Below, piece after piece: positions 17,298 to 26,591 of a stretch of DNA of 64,000 bases. This DNA is from Bacteroidia bacterium. GTDB lineage: Bacteria > Bacteroidota > Bacteroidia > Bacteroidales > UBA932. Position 1 is the stretch's first letter, and each line of letters opens with the position of its first letter. Made by a program: the position numbers and the translations under genes. The notes under the pieces were generated by a model, which made no database searches, had not been told where the DNA came from, and saw nothing but the letters and a program-made list of their open reading frames with translations. The DNA lies in NCBI GenBank assembly GCA_021153285.1, contig JAGKTT010000001.1:1-64000 (forward strand). The letters run 5' to 3'.

Positions 17298-18350
17298 TTA
17301 TTTAATCATTACAGTACTTCCGACAGCGCGCTGCGATCCGTCAGAAACCTTGATGGTTGTCTTTCCGTTAACAAGCATACAGCTTGATCCGCCGCCGTCG
17401 AGGTTAATTGCCTCCACACATCCAAGGTCCAGAAGCACATTAGCAACATCAGCAGTTGTGAGTCCTGCCACTCCTTCAGTCATCTGACGTCCTTCGCAAA
17501 CGAACAGGACCATCTTGCCGTCAGCAGTAACGCCCATTGCGGTACGAGGCTGGTTGCTGTCAGGGCTGATGCCTGATGTTCCGTTGAAAAGTTCTTCCAC
17601 GTATGTGTCCTTGAACTTTCCACCGTCGATAAGGAGAGGGCCTCCACCCATCGCAGTCTTTGCAGCGAACTCCTTACCTCCTTCCGGATATTTTGCGGTA
17701 GGTTGCTTTGCAGGATCCGCCGCCCACGTGTTTTCTGCAGGCGCAGGATAAATGTAGTGGTTGTCCCAAGTCCTGTATGTCCAGCATGCGTCAAACTTGC
17801 CGTCAGCTGTCTCAAGGAAAGCCGCTCTGGTAGGATAATACATCTTCACCCAGTCCTCAGAAGCATAGTTGATGTTGTATGCAAGCACTTCAGACTCGCG
17901 CACAGCAAGGCTTGAAGAATAGTTAAGTCCGCCTGAGGCGTAGAAGAAACCTGCATTGATCACGATAGGCCAATTGCCCTCATCATACACCTTCTTCGGA
18001 GTCTTGAAATCATCCTCAGTACCGTCCATCTCAGGATCGCTGATGCTCCAGATGTCCCACTGAGCGGAAGCCATATCAGCAACTGCGATATAGGCAATCG
18101 CCTTCTTGCCCTCAAGCCTCTCAGGAGCCTTATAGACCTTGATGTAAGAAGGGAGTTCACCATACTCGGAGGTAACCTCCGACCACTTGTCAAGGGTAGC
18201 GTCCTCAACTTCAGGCTGCTCAGGGGTTTCACCCTGATCCGGAACCTCGACCTCAGGATCCTCCCAAGGCCACTTATCCATAACGTTGCTCTTGTCCTCG
18301 CAAGAAACTGCGAGAACAAGAGCAGCGAATATGATTGCAAACATCTTCAT
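17298..18350 (-). CDS. Phosphodiester glycosidase family protein (NAGPA), lipoprotein
   Basis: 350 aa with lipobox ALVLAVSC (Cys17). The catalytic domain has the PF09992 marks: VINAGFFYASGG near residue 118, MGGGPLLIDGGKF, SDSNQPRTAMGVTADGKMVL and the terminal EAINLDGGGSSCMLVNG. The human member is the uncovering enzyme that removes GlcNAc from GlcNAc-1-phospho-mannose; bacterial members cut sugar-1-phosphodiesters of various polymers. Inside a PUL this points to a target glycan with phosphodiester-linked sugars. Gaps to neighbours are 3-5 nt, so it is firmly in the operon. Confidence 0.88.
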   Translation of the reverse strand: MKMFAIIFAALVLAVSCEDKSNVMDKWPWEDPEVEVPDQGETPEQPEVEDATLDKWSEVTSEYGELPSYIKVYKAPERLEGKKAIAYIAVADMASAQWDIWSISDPEMDGTEDDFKTPKKVYDEGNWPIVINAGFFYASGGLNYSSSLAVRESEVLAYNINYASEDWVKMYYPTRAAFLETADGKFDACWTYRTWDNHYIYPAPAENTWAADPAKQPTAKYPEGGKEFAAKTAMGGGPLLIDGGKFKDTYVEELFNGTSGISPDSNQPRTAMGVTADGKMVLFVCEGRQMTEGVAGLTTADVANVLLDLGCVEAINLDGGGSSCMLVNGKTTIKVSDGSQRAVGSTVMIK

Positions 18351-18353
18351 CTG

Positions 18354-20039
18354 TTAAATATCGATACAGTCAGCTACAAAGCCGGCGATTACACTTGCGT
18401 TGTGATCCCAGTAGTAGATGTAAACCTTGAATCCGTCAGCAGATGCACCCATTACGACGTCTGCAGCGGCACATCCCTGGTATCCTGTCTGGAACCATTC
18501 AGTCGAGCGGTTCTCGATGATAGGAGCAGCATCCTTGATTGACTTAGGATCCGATGCATCCCATATTCTGAGCTGTGGCTCGATACCCCACATAGGGAAG
18601 TGCGATGACACGAGGTGGATCACGTAAGGAGCATTGTTGAATGACTTAGCCTCCATAACGTTGGTGTTGTAGTTTGATGTCGCACCGTCATTAGCGAGGT
18701 CGCGCGATGCTACGATCTTTCCATCAGCCACATAGTGGAGGATGTTGTCCGAATAGTAACAGAGCATTACACCTGTCTCCGGCTTGTTAGATACAGGAAC
18801 GATCTTAGCACCGTGTACAGGAGCTGATCCCCAAGAGAGTCCGAGACCTGCCAGGTCGATAGTCTCAGTAGAAACCACCTGACCGCCTGTAATCACGATC
18901 TGAGTATACTTGCTGGTAGCTGTCACTCCGTCGACACCCTCGTGTGAGAGGATGATGACTGCATCCTGATCGATGTTACCGTTGACCTTGAGGTTATAAC
19001 CAACAGGTACGTCACTATCGTTCACGAATGAGTGGAACTGCTCAGGAGCGGCCGTTACAGACTTGGTCTTGTAAAGAGTAACGGTACCCTGTGATTCAGC
19101 ATGAGTAGAAAGGAGGATGTTTCCGCCCTCATCGTTAGTGATTGCAGCGACATTGATTCCGCCAACATTCATATCACCGATCTTGACACCTGTGAGAGGG
19201 TCGCAATAGATAGGAGCTGTGCCGGTTCCAAGAGAGATTACGAGCTTGCCGTCAGCGTGCGCGAGTGAAGAATAAACTGTCTCCTTAGCCTCAGGGAAAC
19301 CAAGTCTTGAAACTGGGTCGAGGTTGAAGAGCTGTCTTGCAGAAGCTGCTCTGAAACCATAAGGAATCTTGTTAGGATACTTCTTGATGATCTTGTATGT
19401 GCAGGTAGTCTTCTCATCCTGAGCCATTACGGTAACCTCCTGCTCATTGTTGTAGTTCTTCTTCACAGTAAGGTCTGTCTGAAGAGTAGCATGTGCGCAG
19501 ACTGTCGCCTCGCCAGAAAATCCGTTGAGATCATCAGTAGTAAAGAGATATACCTCCTTCTTGTCATCATCGATGAAGCCCTCGATCTGATATGGCTTTG
19601 TAAGAGTGAAAGTCATAAGGTTACACTTTGCTGACTTGGTTCTCTTACCTGTGATCATAATCTCGCGGCTCTCACCCTGAGCATTAGTAAAGGTATAGTA
19701 GTTTTCCTCAGTAAGGTCAACCATTGACAAAGGTGGATCGATCCTACAGTTCGGAGCGAGCTCTGCCTCGAGGCGGACGCGTGTCATATGGATCGATGTA
19801 GGGTCAGTCGACTCCTCAGGATAGAACCAAGGAACCGGTATGATGAACTCGTTAGCCTCCGGATCTTCTACTTTGAGCTTTGCGAGCACCTGATTCTCAT
19901 ACTTCTCAGAAGTGGAAGTAAAGCGTGCTGTAAGGGATGTTATGCCCTGACGGTCAGCAGTCGGCTCGATATACTGAGGTTCCTGACAAGAAGCCACCGC
20001 AAAGATGCTGACCATAAGCAAGTAATATAATTTCTTCAT
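18354..20039 (-). CDS. DUF5018-type surface lipoprotein of the PUL
   Basis: 561 aa. Lipobox AVASC (Cys18). The first ~230 residues fit the DUF5018 region (LTARFTSTSEKYENQVLAKL, then EAELAPNCRIDPP and VTVMAQDEKTTCTYKI), and the C-terminal ~330 residues read like a beta-propeller (DGKLVISLGTGTAPIYCDP, NDEGGNILLSTHAE). It occupies the position just after SusD where surface glycan-binding proteins usually lie, so binding rather than catalysis is likely. The match to DUF5018 is by memory of the family pattern. Confidence 0.75.
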   Translation of the reverse strand: MKKLYYLLMVSIFAVASCQEPQYIEPTADRQGITSLTARFTSTSEKYENQVLAKLKVEDPEANEFIIPVPWFYPEESTDPTSIHMTRVRLEAELAPNCRIDPPLSMVDLTEENYYTFTNAQGESREIMITGKRTKSAKCNLMTFTLTKPYQIEGFIDDDKKEVYLFTTDDLNGFSGEATVCAHATLQTDLTVKKNYNNEQEVTVMAQDEKTTCTYKIIKKYPNKIPYGFRAASARQLFNLDPVSRLGFPEAKETVYSSLAHADGKLVISLGTGTAPIYCDPLTGVKIGDMNVGGINVAAITNDEGGNILLSTHAESQGTVTLYKTKSVTAAPEQFHSFVNDSDVPVGYNLKVNGNIDQDAVIILSHEGVDGVTATSKYTQIVITGGQVVSTETIDLAGLGLSWGSAPVHGAKIVPVSNKPETGVMLCYYSDNILHYVADGKIVASRDLANDGATSNYNTNVMEAKSFNNAPYVIHLVSSHFPMWGIEPQLRIWDASDPKSIKDAAPIIENRSTEWFQTGYQGCAAADVVMGASADGFKVYIYYWDHNASVIAGFVADCIDI

Positions 20040-20057
20040 TTTAATGCGATTTTATCT

Positions 20058-21719
20058 TTATTTCCACTCAGGATACTGTTCTACAAGCTTATTGTTCTCA
20101 AGCTCGCCGTCCGGCATTGGAAGGCGGTACATTCTCTCCTGGAACTCTCTGTCCTCATTATCGACAGAAACATATTCGTAAGTAAATGAACCGTCGCCGT
20201 TATCGGTAACCTTGAGACCATGAACCTGATATCCGGTAAGTCCCTCAGGATACTGCTCGTGAGCAACTCCCCAACGACGGAGATCCCAATACCAGTGACC
20301 TTCAAAAGCGAGTTCTACCTTGCGCTCCTGACGGATAGCAGTCCATAAATCTGAACCACCCTTTGGTGTATAAGGAAGTCCTACTCGGTTACGGATGGCT
20401 GCGACAGCATCGTTTGCCTCTGAAGTCTTGTTCAGATTATAGCAAGCCTCGGCCTTATTAAGCAGCACCTCGGCATATCTTATGATTGTAAAAGGAGCAA
20501 CTCCACCAGGGGTAGCTACGACATCATGTCCTTCGTCAACCATCTTTCTGAGGTAGTAGCCTGTAGTTGTCTCACCTGCAGGGTTGGTATTGTTATACCA
20601 CTGCTTCCAGCCGTCAAGACCACCAGCGTATGGCTGAATCTTGCGACCTTTCCAGTCTGCACCATTATAAAGGATGGTAGCGTGGAAACGAGGCTCGAGC
20701 TTGTCGTATGGAGGATCCTGCTTTGTAGTAGAATGCCACGGAGTCCAGTCGATAAAACCACCTGTAGCCTTCTCGTATGACTCGACCATCTCCTGAGTTG
20801 GTGTACCGAGTCCACCGCCCTTCTGGCCCTGGATAGCGAAGTCGCCACCTGGGGTATAGTTGTAATCAAATCTATGGGTTACATTGGCACTTCTATCGAA
20901 CTGCCACTGAAGGATAGCTTCATTGTTGCCTGCATAAATAGTCTTCATCAGAGCATTGCTATAATCAGCCTCAAGTCCGTATCCGAGCTTTGCCACCTCT
21001 TCAGCAGCAGTTACGACATCCTCATATCTCTGTGCATAAAGCATAGCGCGGGTCATAAACGCCCAAGCCATACCCTTGTCAGCTCGTCCCCTTGAAGCAG
21101 TTCTCTCCGGAAGGTTGTTGGCAGCATACAAAAGGTCCTGATAGATGAATTCCCATCCTTCTTCCTCAGTACTGATAGTCTTATCTTTAGTATACTTAGT
21201 CATATCCTCATCATAAAGGATGATATCCTTATAACGCTTCATAAGGTCGAAATAGAGGAAAGCACGGGTAAATTTGAGTTCTGCCTCAATTCTTGCCTTA
21301 TCTTCTACTGACATCTGCCCATATGCTCGAAGATCAGAAATAGCACCATTACATTTCCTGACACCTGTATATCTGGAGTCCCAAACACCGAGATATACGT
21401 TTACGAAATTTCGTTCTGTATATGGAGCTCCATAAGCCATCTGACTTACAAAAAGTCCGGGATGATCGGCATTGAATGAGCTGTACTTAAGCATATCAGT
21501 ATAAGCCTCAGTCAATGCATTTCCGTAAGTCTGAGATGTCACTACACTATAAACATAGTCATACAGGTAATTGACATAGTATTCCGCATTGGTAGTAGTC
21601 TGCCAGATTACCTTGTCAGAGACCTCACTGGTAGGCTTCATATCGTCAAAGAACTTGTTGCAGGAAACACCTGACACCAAGATTCCGACGAGAAGTAATA
21701 TTCTTGTTATTTTTTTCAT
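20058..21719 (-). CDS. SusD/RagB family outer-membrane lipoprotein
   Basis: 553 aa. Lipobox VSGVSC (Cys20), then KFFDDMKPTSEVSDKVIW and a tetratricopeptide-like helical body with RAFLYFDLMKRYKDIIL, the SusD hallmark. Near the C-terminus, IRYAEVLLNKAEACYNLN, RNRVGLP, IRQERKVELAFEGHWYWDLRRW and YPEWK are classic SusD blocks. It forms the lid of the SusC transporter and binds the target oligosaccharide at the cell surface. The 47 nt between it and the susC-like gene contain a dispersed repeat. Confidence 0.97.
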   Translation of the reverse strand: MKKITRILLLVGILVSGVSCNKFFDDMKPTSEVSDKVIWQTTTNAEYYVNYLYDYVYSVVTSQTYGNALTEAYTDMLKYSSFNADHPGLFVSQMAYGAPYTERNFVNVYLGVWDSRYTGVRKCNGAISDLRAYGQMSVEDKARIEAELKFTRAFLYFDLMKRYKDIILYDEDMTKYTKDKTISTEEEGWEFIYQDLLYAANNLPERTASRGRADKGMAWAFMTRAMLYAQRYEDVVTAAEEVAKLGYGLEADYSNALMKTIYAGNNEAILQWQFDRSANVTHRFDYNYTPGGDFAIQGQKGGGLGTPTQEMVESYEKATGGFIDWTPWHSTTKQDPPYDKLEPRFHATILYNGADWKGRKIQPYAGGLDGWKQWYNNTNPAGETTTGYYLRKMVDEGHDVVATPGGVAPFTIIRYAEVLLNKAEACYNLNKTSEANDAVAAIRNRVGLPYTPKGGSDLWTAIRQERKVELAFEGHWYWDLRRWGVAHEQYPEGLTGYQVHGLKVTDNGDGSFTYEYVSVDNEDREFQERMYRLPMPDGELENNKLVEQYPEWK

Positions 21720-21732
21720 ATAATTCTTTTTT

Positions 21733-21759
21733 AGATCTTTCGACTTCGCTCAGGATGAC
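21733..21759. repeat. Dispersed GTCATCCTGAGCGAAG-type repeat between susC and susD genes
   Basis: Read on the minus strand it is GTCATCCTGAGCGAAGTCGA followed by AAGATCT, one unit of the element also seen at 32078-32124, 41366-41434 and, in a related form, 56517-56555. Confidence 0.75.
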
Positions 21760-21766
21760 AAAGTGA

Positions 21767-24700
21767 TTAGAATGTCAAGGTGATACCTCCCATAAGGAGA
21801 CGCTGCTGTGGATAATATCCGTTGTTCACACCTGGTGACTCAGGGTCGATTCCCTCTGGTAGTCCGTCGATAGTGAAGAGATTCTGGCCTTCGACAAAGA
21901 ATCTGATAGTCTCAACCTTGATCTTCTCTGTCCACTTGCGAGGGAAAGTATATCCCAACTGTGCTGACTTAAGACGTACATATGTACCATCACGGAGCCA
22001 GAAAGTCGATGCAAGGCCGTTGTCTCCACCGTGACCACCTGTGTTGCTGAGGGTAAGACGTGGGAATGTTCCGTCAGGGTTGTACACACTGTATGCATTC
22101 TCAACAAGGTACAATGGAGAGTTGGCTCCCTCCTTGAAAGTCTGTGTCCAGATTGTGTTGTCATCGTTACCGTTATAATATGTACCGGTAAGTGAAATGT
22201 CGAAGAGTGATCCACCTGTGAACTGTGCGTTGAAATCAATACCGTTCCAAGCAAAGTCAAGGTTGAGACCATATGTGAGCTGAGGACGGTTCGAGCGACC
22301 GATACGTGCCTTGTCACCTACTTCATTGATCAGACCGTCACCATTAAGGTCGACATACTTGATGTCTCCGATATTTGGTCTGTTGTTACCATACCACGCA
22401 GAGTTGTCGATTTCCTCCTCTGAGGTGTAGAGACCGTCTGCAACCCATATATAGAATGTATCCAAAGATGTACCCACTACCTTACGGATAGCGTCTACAT
22501 TAGGTTCATCCGGATAGATGATCCAGCGGTTCTTTGCATATGTAAGAGTCGCGCTGATACCATACTGGAAAGGCTTGCCACCAAGCATAAAATGATTCTT
22601 GTGAGAAACAAGCACATCAATACCCCTTACATCGTAAGCATTCTTGTTTATATATGTCATATAATATCCTCCCATAGATGGCGGAAAGTCTGTTCCATTA
22701 AATGTTAGCATATCAAACACATAGTTGTAGAATGCATCCACCTCCATTGAGAGTTTTTCGTTCCACATACTGAAGTCGAAACCGACGTTGTAAGAAAGCT
22801 GTTTTTCCCAAGTAAGGTCGACATTAGGAACTCCATTGTCACGATATGTAGGATTAGCAGTCGTATTATTAGACAAATACTGACCATATATAGTCTCCGG
22901 TATCTTTGAACCATCACTGTATTTGTTGAGATACGTGCTCATATACATATACGGATCAGTTCCCGAATCATTACCGAGCAAGGCAACAGAGCCCCTGATC
23001 TTCAGGTCATCAAGGAAAGATGCGCCTTGCATCCAAGGCTCCTTAGAGATGTTCCAAGCGACAGAAGCTGACGGGAAGAAGCCCCAACGAGCCTTACGCA
23101 TACCGGCAAACTTGTAAGAGCCATCATAACGTCCTGTGAACTCAGCAAGATATCTCTCGTCCCAGTTATAACGTGCACGGAACACGTAACCTGCAGAACG
23201 CCAAGCTGAACTTCCACCGGAAATAGGACCTTCTGTCGGAAGGCCGGAACTTAACTCCGGAAGTTCAACAAAAGGCAACAGCTTCGCATATGCTGAATGC
23301 TGATTTGACTTATAGTCATTCAATTCTGCAAGAGCAAGGAGATCGACAAAGTGTTTTCCGAATGTATTGTTATAACTGATACCAGCCTGACCTGTCATTC
23401 TCTGATAGTAGGAAGTACCCTCACCAAGCGAATAACCTGTTCCCTCGTTCTGTCTTGGGTCGCCATATTCAGACCATCCCCCATTCTTATAGACCATAAT
23501 CTTATTCGCGAATGGAGTGTCGAGATTCTTATTCATAGAAGCGCCGTAGTCAAACGCACCTGAAACCTTTAGCTGAAGACCCTTTACGCCAGGTACATCG
23601 AATGTAAGCGATGTATTTGCAGTGACATCGAGACCGCGCGTCTTCTTGTAGCCTGATTCATAGATTGCAGGAAGCGGCGAATTACACACAGCAAGGTTAT
23701 TAGGAACCACACCTGTATACATTCCTTCGTACTTTTCAGGAAGGTATGGGTGCATCATAATAGTCATTTTAGGAATCGAGAGCCATCCTACTTCAGATGA
23801 TCCGCCATCAGATCCTCCTGCACTCAAGCCAGGAGTCTGACGGTTTGAGAACACTCCAGAAAGTCCCATTGTAAACTTGAAGTATTTAGCAAACTGAGAC
23901 TCCACATTTGTACGTACGTTGTATCTGTCGTAGCTAAAGTTGTCTATGTTACCCTCCTGACCGAGGTAACCGAATGAAGCGAAGTACTTCGAAGTCTCGT
24001 TACCGCCTGATACGGTCACGTTATGCTTCTGTGTGAAACCAGTCTTGAAGACCTTTTCAATATAGTTTACATTGTCCCAACCGTCTGTCGGATCGCCATT
24101 GGTCATCAAAGCTACCTGCTCGGCAGTGAAGTAAGGAGTGTATTCCTTAGGATCACTGATATCACCTCTTGCGAGAGCATCCATCAGGTCCGCTACATTA
24201 TAATAGTATGCGAACTCAGGACCGTCCATAAACTCAGGGAAGTTGGCGTTCATAGATGCTCCGAAAGTAGCGTTATATGTGATCTTCGGCTTACCCGCAA
24301 CACCCTTCTTCGTGGTAACGATGATGATACCGTTCGCTGCCTGGAGTCCGTACACGGCTGCTGAAGCACCGTCCTTGAGGACAGAGATGCTCTCGATATC
24401 ATATGGGTCGATATCGTTGATGTCATCCACAGGGAAACCGTCCACTACATACTTGGCTCCATACTGAGATCCGCGGATACGGAGAGAAGCCTGGTCGAGA
24501 CCCGGCTCACCTGACTCCTGTACCGAAGACACACCGGAAAGCTTACCGGCGATGAGCTGAGAAACGTTTGTCGCAGGGGCCTTGAGGAGCTCGTCACCCT
24601 TCATTGCTGATACTGCAGAAGTCATCGAAGACTTCTTCTGTGTACCGTAACCGACTACGATTGTCTCTTCGATGAAGTTGGTATCCTCTTTCATCATTAC

Positions 24701-24985
24701 GTTAAGATTTGAAAGAGAACCGTCGCAATTGAAAGTCTGGTCACCAAGACCAAGACTTGTGAAAAGAAGGACGTCACCCTTCTTAAGTCCGGAAAGTGAA
24801 TAGTTTCCGTTTTCGTCCGTCATTGTACCGTTTGTAGTACCTGGGACCATAACAGCCACGCCTGGCAGAGGCTGTCCGAATTCGTCGGTTACCTTACCTC
24901 GAACGGAAGGCTGCGCATAAGATGTTGCTGCCCCCCCCATAAGGAAAATCAACACGACAAGCAGATTTCTGTAAATCGCTTTCAT
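21767..24985 (-). CDS. SusC/RagA family TonB-linked outer-membrane transporter
   Basis: 1072 aa from the ATG at 24985, chosen because the signal peptide MKAIYRNLLVVLIFLMGGAA starts there. Domains: carboxypeptidase-regulatory-like domain (GKVTDEFGQPLPGVAVMVPG), the TonB-box area EETIVVGYGTQKK, the plug (LRIRGSQYGAKYVVDGFPVDD, EVLKD-like SVLKDGASAAVYG, ANGIIIVTTKKG) and a C-terminal beta-barrel ending in ITLTF. It imports oligosaccharides with the SusD partner. It lies third-to-last from the promoter side, after one GHL10-like gene, with 36 nt between them. Confidence 0.97.
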   Translation of the reverse strand: MKAIYRNLLVVLIFLMGGAATSYAQPSVRGKVTDEFGQPLPGVAVMVPGTTNGTMTDENGNYSLSGLKKGDVLLFTSLGLGDQTFNCDGSLSNLNVMMKEDTNFIEETIVVGYGTQKKSSMTSAVSAMKGDELLKAPATNVSQLIAGKLSGVSSVQESGEPGLDQASLRIRGSQYGAKYVVDGFPVDDINDIDPYDIESISVLKDGASAAVYGLQAANGIIIVTTKKGVAGKPKITYNATFGASMNANFPEFMDGPEFAYYYNVADLMDALARGDISDPKEYTPYFTAEQVALMTNGDPTDGWDNVNYIEKVFKTGFTQKHNVTVSGGNETSKYFASFGYLGQEGNIDNFSYDRYNVRTNVESQFAKYFKFTMGLSGVFSNRQTPGLSAGGSDGGSSEVGWLSIPKMTIMMHPYLPEKYEGMYTGVVPNNLAVCNSPLPAIYESGYKKTRGLDVTANTSLTFDVPGVKGLQLKVSGAFDYGASMNKNLDTPFANKIMVYKNGGWSEYGDPRQNEGTGYSLGEGTSYYQRMTGQAGISYNNTFGKHFVDLLALAELNDYKSNQHSAYAKLLPFVELPELSSGLPTEGPISGGSSAWRSAGYVFRARYNWDERYLAEFTGRYDGSYKFAGMRKARWGFFPSASVAWNISKEPWMQGASFLDDLKIRGSVALLGNDSGTDPYMYMSTYLNKYSDGSKIPETIYGQYLSNNTTANPTYRDNGVPNVDLTWEKQLSYNVGFDFSMWNEKLSMEVDAFYNYVFDMLTFNGTDFPPSMGGYYMTYINKNAYDVRGIDVLVSHKNHFMLGGKPFQYGISATLTYAKNRWIIYPDEPNVDAIRKVVGTSLDTFYIWVADGLYTSEEEIDNSAWYGNNRPNIGDIKYVDLNGDGLINEVGDKARIGRSNRPQLTYGLNLDFAWNGIDFNAQFTGGSLFDISLTGTYYNGNDDNTIWTQTFKEGANSPLYLVENAYSVYNPDGTFPRLTLSNTGGHGGDNGLASTFWLRDGTYVRLKSAQLGYTFPRKWTEKIKVETIRFFVEGQNLFTIDGLPEGIDPESPGVNNGYYPQQRLLMGGITLTF

Positions 24986-25021
24986 TTGGGTAGTATGATT
25001 AGTTAATTGTTGGTTTTGCAA

Positions 25022-26347
25022 TTATTCAGCCGCCTTCATCGCCGCCTCAAGCTCCTCCCAGAGCTTATGCTTGTTAAGATGGACGATATCGAAGATCATC
25101 ACTCCGTCAGTGCTCTTAAGCGCCTGAGTTACAGCTGGTCCGAATGGCGTGAAATCTCCAAGGTACTGCTCCACATAGATAGAACCTATCACTGGAACCA
25201 CTCCCCTTGTAATCTCCTTGGCAATCTCTGCACCACCCTCGACACAGTAGCAATATGTAAGGCTGTTGTCCATTCCGGCCTCGCTGCGCTGGCCTACAAC
25301 GCCTGTAGCTCTATCCACATCGTCTTTGGTGATGAGACTGTAATAGAGACCTGTCATATAGATGTCAAGCATCTCTGCGTAACCTGACTTATGATAGTCT
25401 TCTGTAGCCCAAGCCTGGTACTCCGGAACCAGATAAGGATCATAGTCCTTGCTTGCCCAGTTCACTCCGAGCTGCCAGTATGTTGGATACCACGCTCCTG
25501 TATAGTCACCGATGATAAGGTCCGGATTGATCTCCTTAAGGGCCTTATGCGCCTTCTCGACGAAATCGTGGATTACCATTGCACGCCACTCCACCCATTT
25601 CTTGCCATATTTTCCAGGTACCCAGTTATCGCGGAGATTTCCATTCTCGTCATACCAGCTGAGGATGTCCTCAGGGAAATTCTCTACAGTAACGCCTGCA
25701 TACTCCTCGAACTGCTTCTTTGAAAGTTCGCTGAAGTCAGCAGTGATGCCATCATAGCGTACACGGTCGAAGATGAGGCCGTCTACTTCCGGGTATTTGA
25801 GTGCGAATTCCTTCAGAACCTCGATCTGATACTCCTGAACCTCAGGATTTGAAGGATTCATCATACAGTTATAGTTCGACTTGATCTCAGAGATCGGAGT
25901 AAGCTTGCCGTTATGATAGCAGATCGACTGCCAGGCAGCCTTGTCCATATAGACGATTCCGCGATCGAAATAGTTGTGTCCTCCGGCAAAGACATTAAGC
26001 GAGCCGAAGACCTTGAGACCCATCTCGTGTCCGTACTGGATGAAGTATCCGAGCATATCGTAATCACGAGGGCGTTCTACTCCTTCCCAGTCCCCCATAT
26101 ATGGAGCGATCCGGCTGTCGTAAAGGACCTCACCCATAATGGATTTGACATCGACAACAACATTTCCGAATCCAAGATCCTTACATTTCTGAAGATAAAA
26201 CTGAATGGAATCCGGATGAGAGAGTGTCGCATAATTTGCTTCGCAGTCAAACCACATATAATTATGGTTCTGGATAGCATCGTTTTCTCTTGAATTACAA
26301 GAGATTACAGTCATTGCTGCAATTAATGTAGCTAGTATAAGACGCAT
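25022..26347 (-). CDS. GHL10-like glycoside hydrolase lipoprotein, promoter-proximal PUL gene
   Basis: 441 aa. Lipobox MTVISC (Cys17), no linker. The barrel follows the same plan as the 15841-17292 product: YMWFDCEANYATLS, FGNVVVDVKSIMGEVLY, KVFGSLNVFAGGHNY, and PEVDGLIFDRVRYDG at the family catalytic block. It is first in the operon, directly behind the promoter at 26378-26407. PF02638 relatives include DigH, active on denuded peptidoglycan. The second GHL10-like member in one PUL suggests two cleavage steps or two linkages in one polymer. Confidence 0.82.
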   Translation of the reverse strand: MRLILATLIAAMTVISCNSRENDAIQNHNYMWFDCEANYATLSHPDSIQFYLQKCKDLGFGNVVVDVKSIMGEVLYDSRIAPYMGDWEGVERPRDYDMLGYFIQYGHEMGLKVFGSLNVFAGGHNYFDRGIVYMDKAAWQSICYHNGKLTPISEIKSNYNCMMNPSNPEVQEYQIEVLKEFALKYPEVDGLIFDRVRYDGITADFSELSKKQFEEYAGVTVENFPEDILSWYDENGNLRDNWVPGKYGKKWVEWRAMVIHDFVEKAHKALKEINPDLIIGDYTGAWYPTYWQLGVNWASKDYDPYLVPEYQAWATEDYHKSGYAEMLDIYMTGLYYSLITKDDVDRATGVVGQRSEAGMDNSLTYCYCVEGGAEIAKEITRGVVPVIGSIYVEQYLGDFTPFGPAVTQALKSTDGVMIFDIVHLNKHKLWEELEAAMKAAE

Positions 26348-26377
26348 TTTTACGGTTTTATAGTTATAATAATTTTA

Positions 26378-26407
26378 CAAAAGTACGAAGTTTTTTACAA
26401 TCTACAA
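26378..26407 (-). promoter_or_regulatory. Promoter of the PUL operon
   Basis: Minus strand: TTG (26407-26405), 19-nt spacer, TACTTTTG (26385-26378). It drives the GHL10-SusC-SusD operon, about 12 kb in one direction. The leader to the ATG at 26347 is about 25 nt. Confidence 0.75.
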
Positions 26408-26545
26408 CCATAAACAGGGGAATAATTAAATATTTTTAAAAATTAAGTTATAGTTTTTAAAAGTACCACACTACACCCAAGCACTGTGAAGCACTCTAAA
26501 ACAAAGTATATGCGCTATAAAAGAACATAATTATAGAAAAATAAG

Positions 26546-26553
26546 TATATTTG
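26546..26553 (+). promoter_or_regulatory. -7 element for the DUF4434-MFS-ROK operon
   Basis: TATATTTG, 38 nt before the ATG at 26592. No -33 TTG at 19 nt, which suits a regulated promoter. The intergenic region 26348-26591 is AT-rich and separates two divergent operons. Confidence 0.5.
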
Positions 26554-26591
26554 TCCGTTTGATTTTTAAAAATAATTAAAAATATCATATT

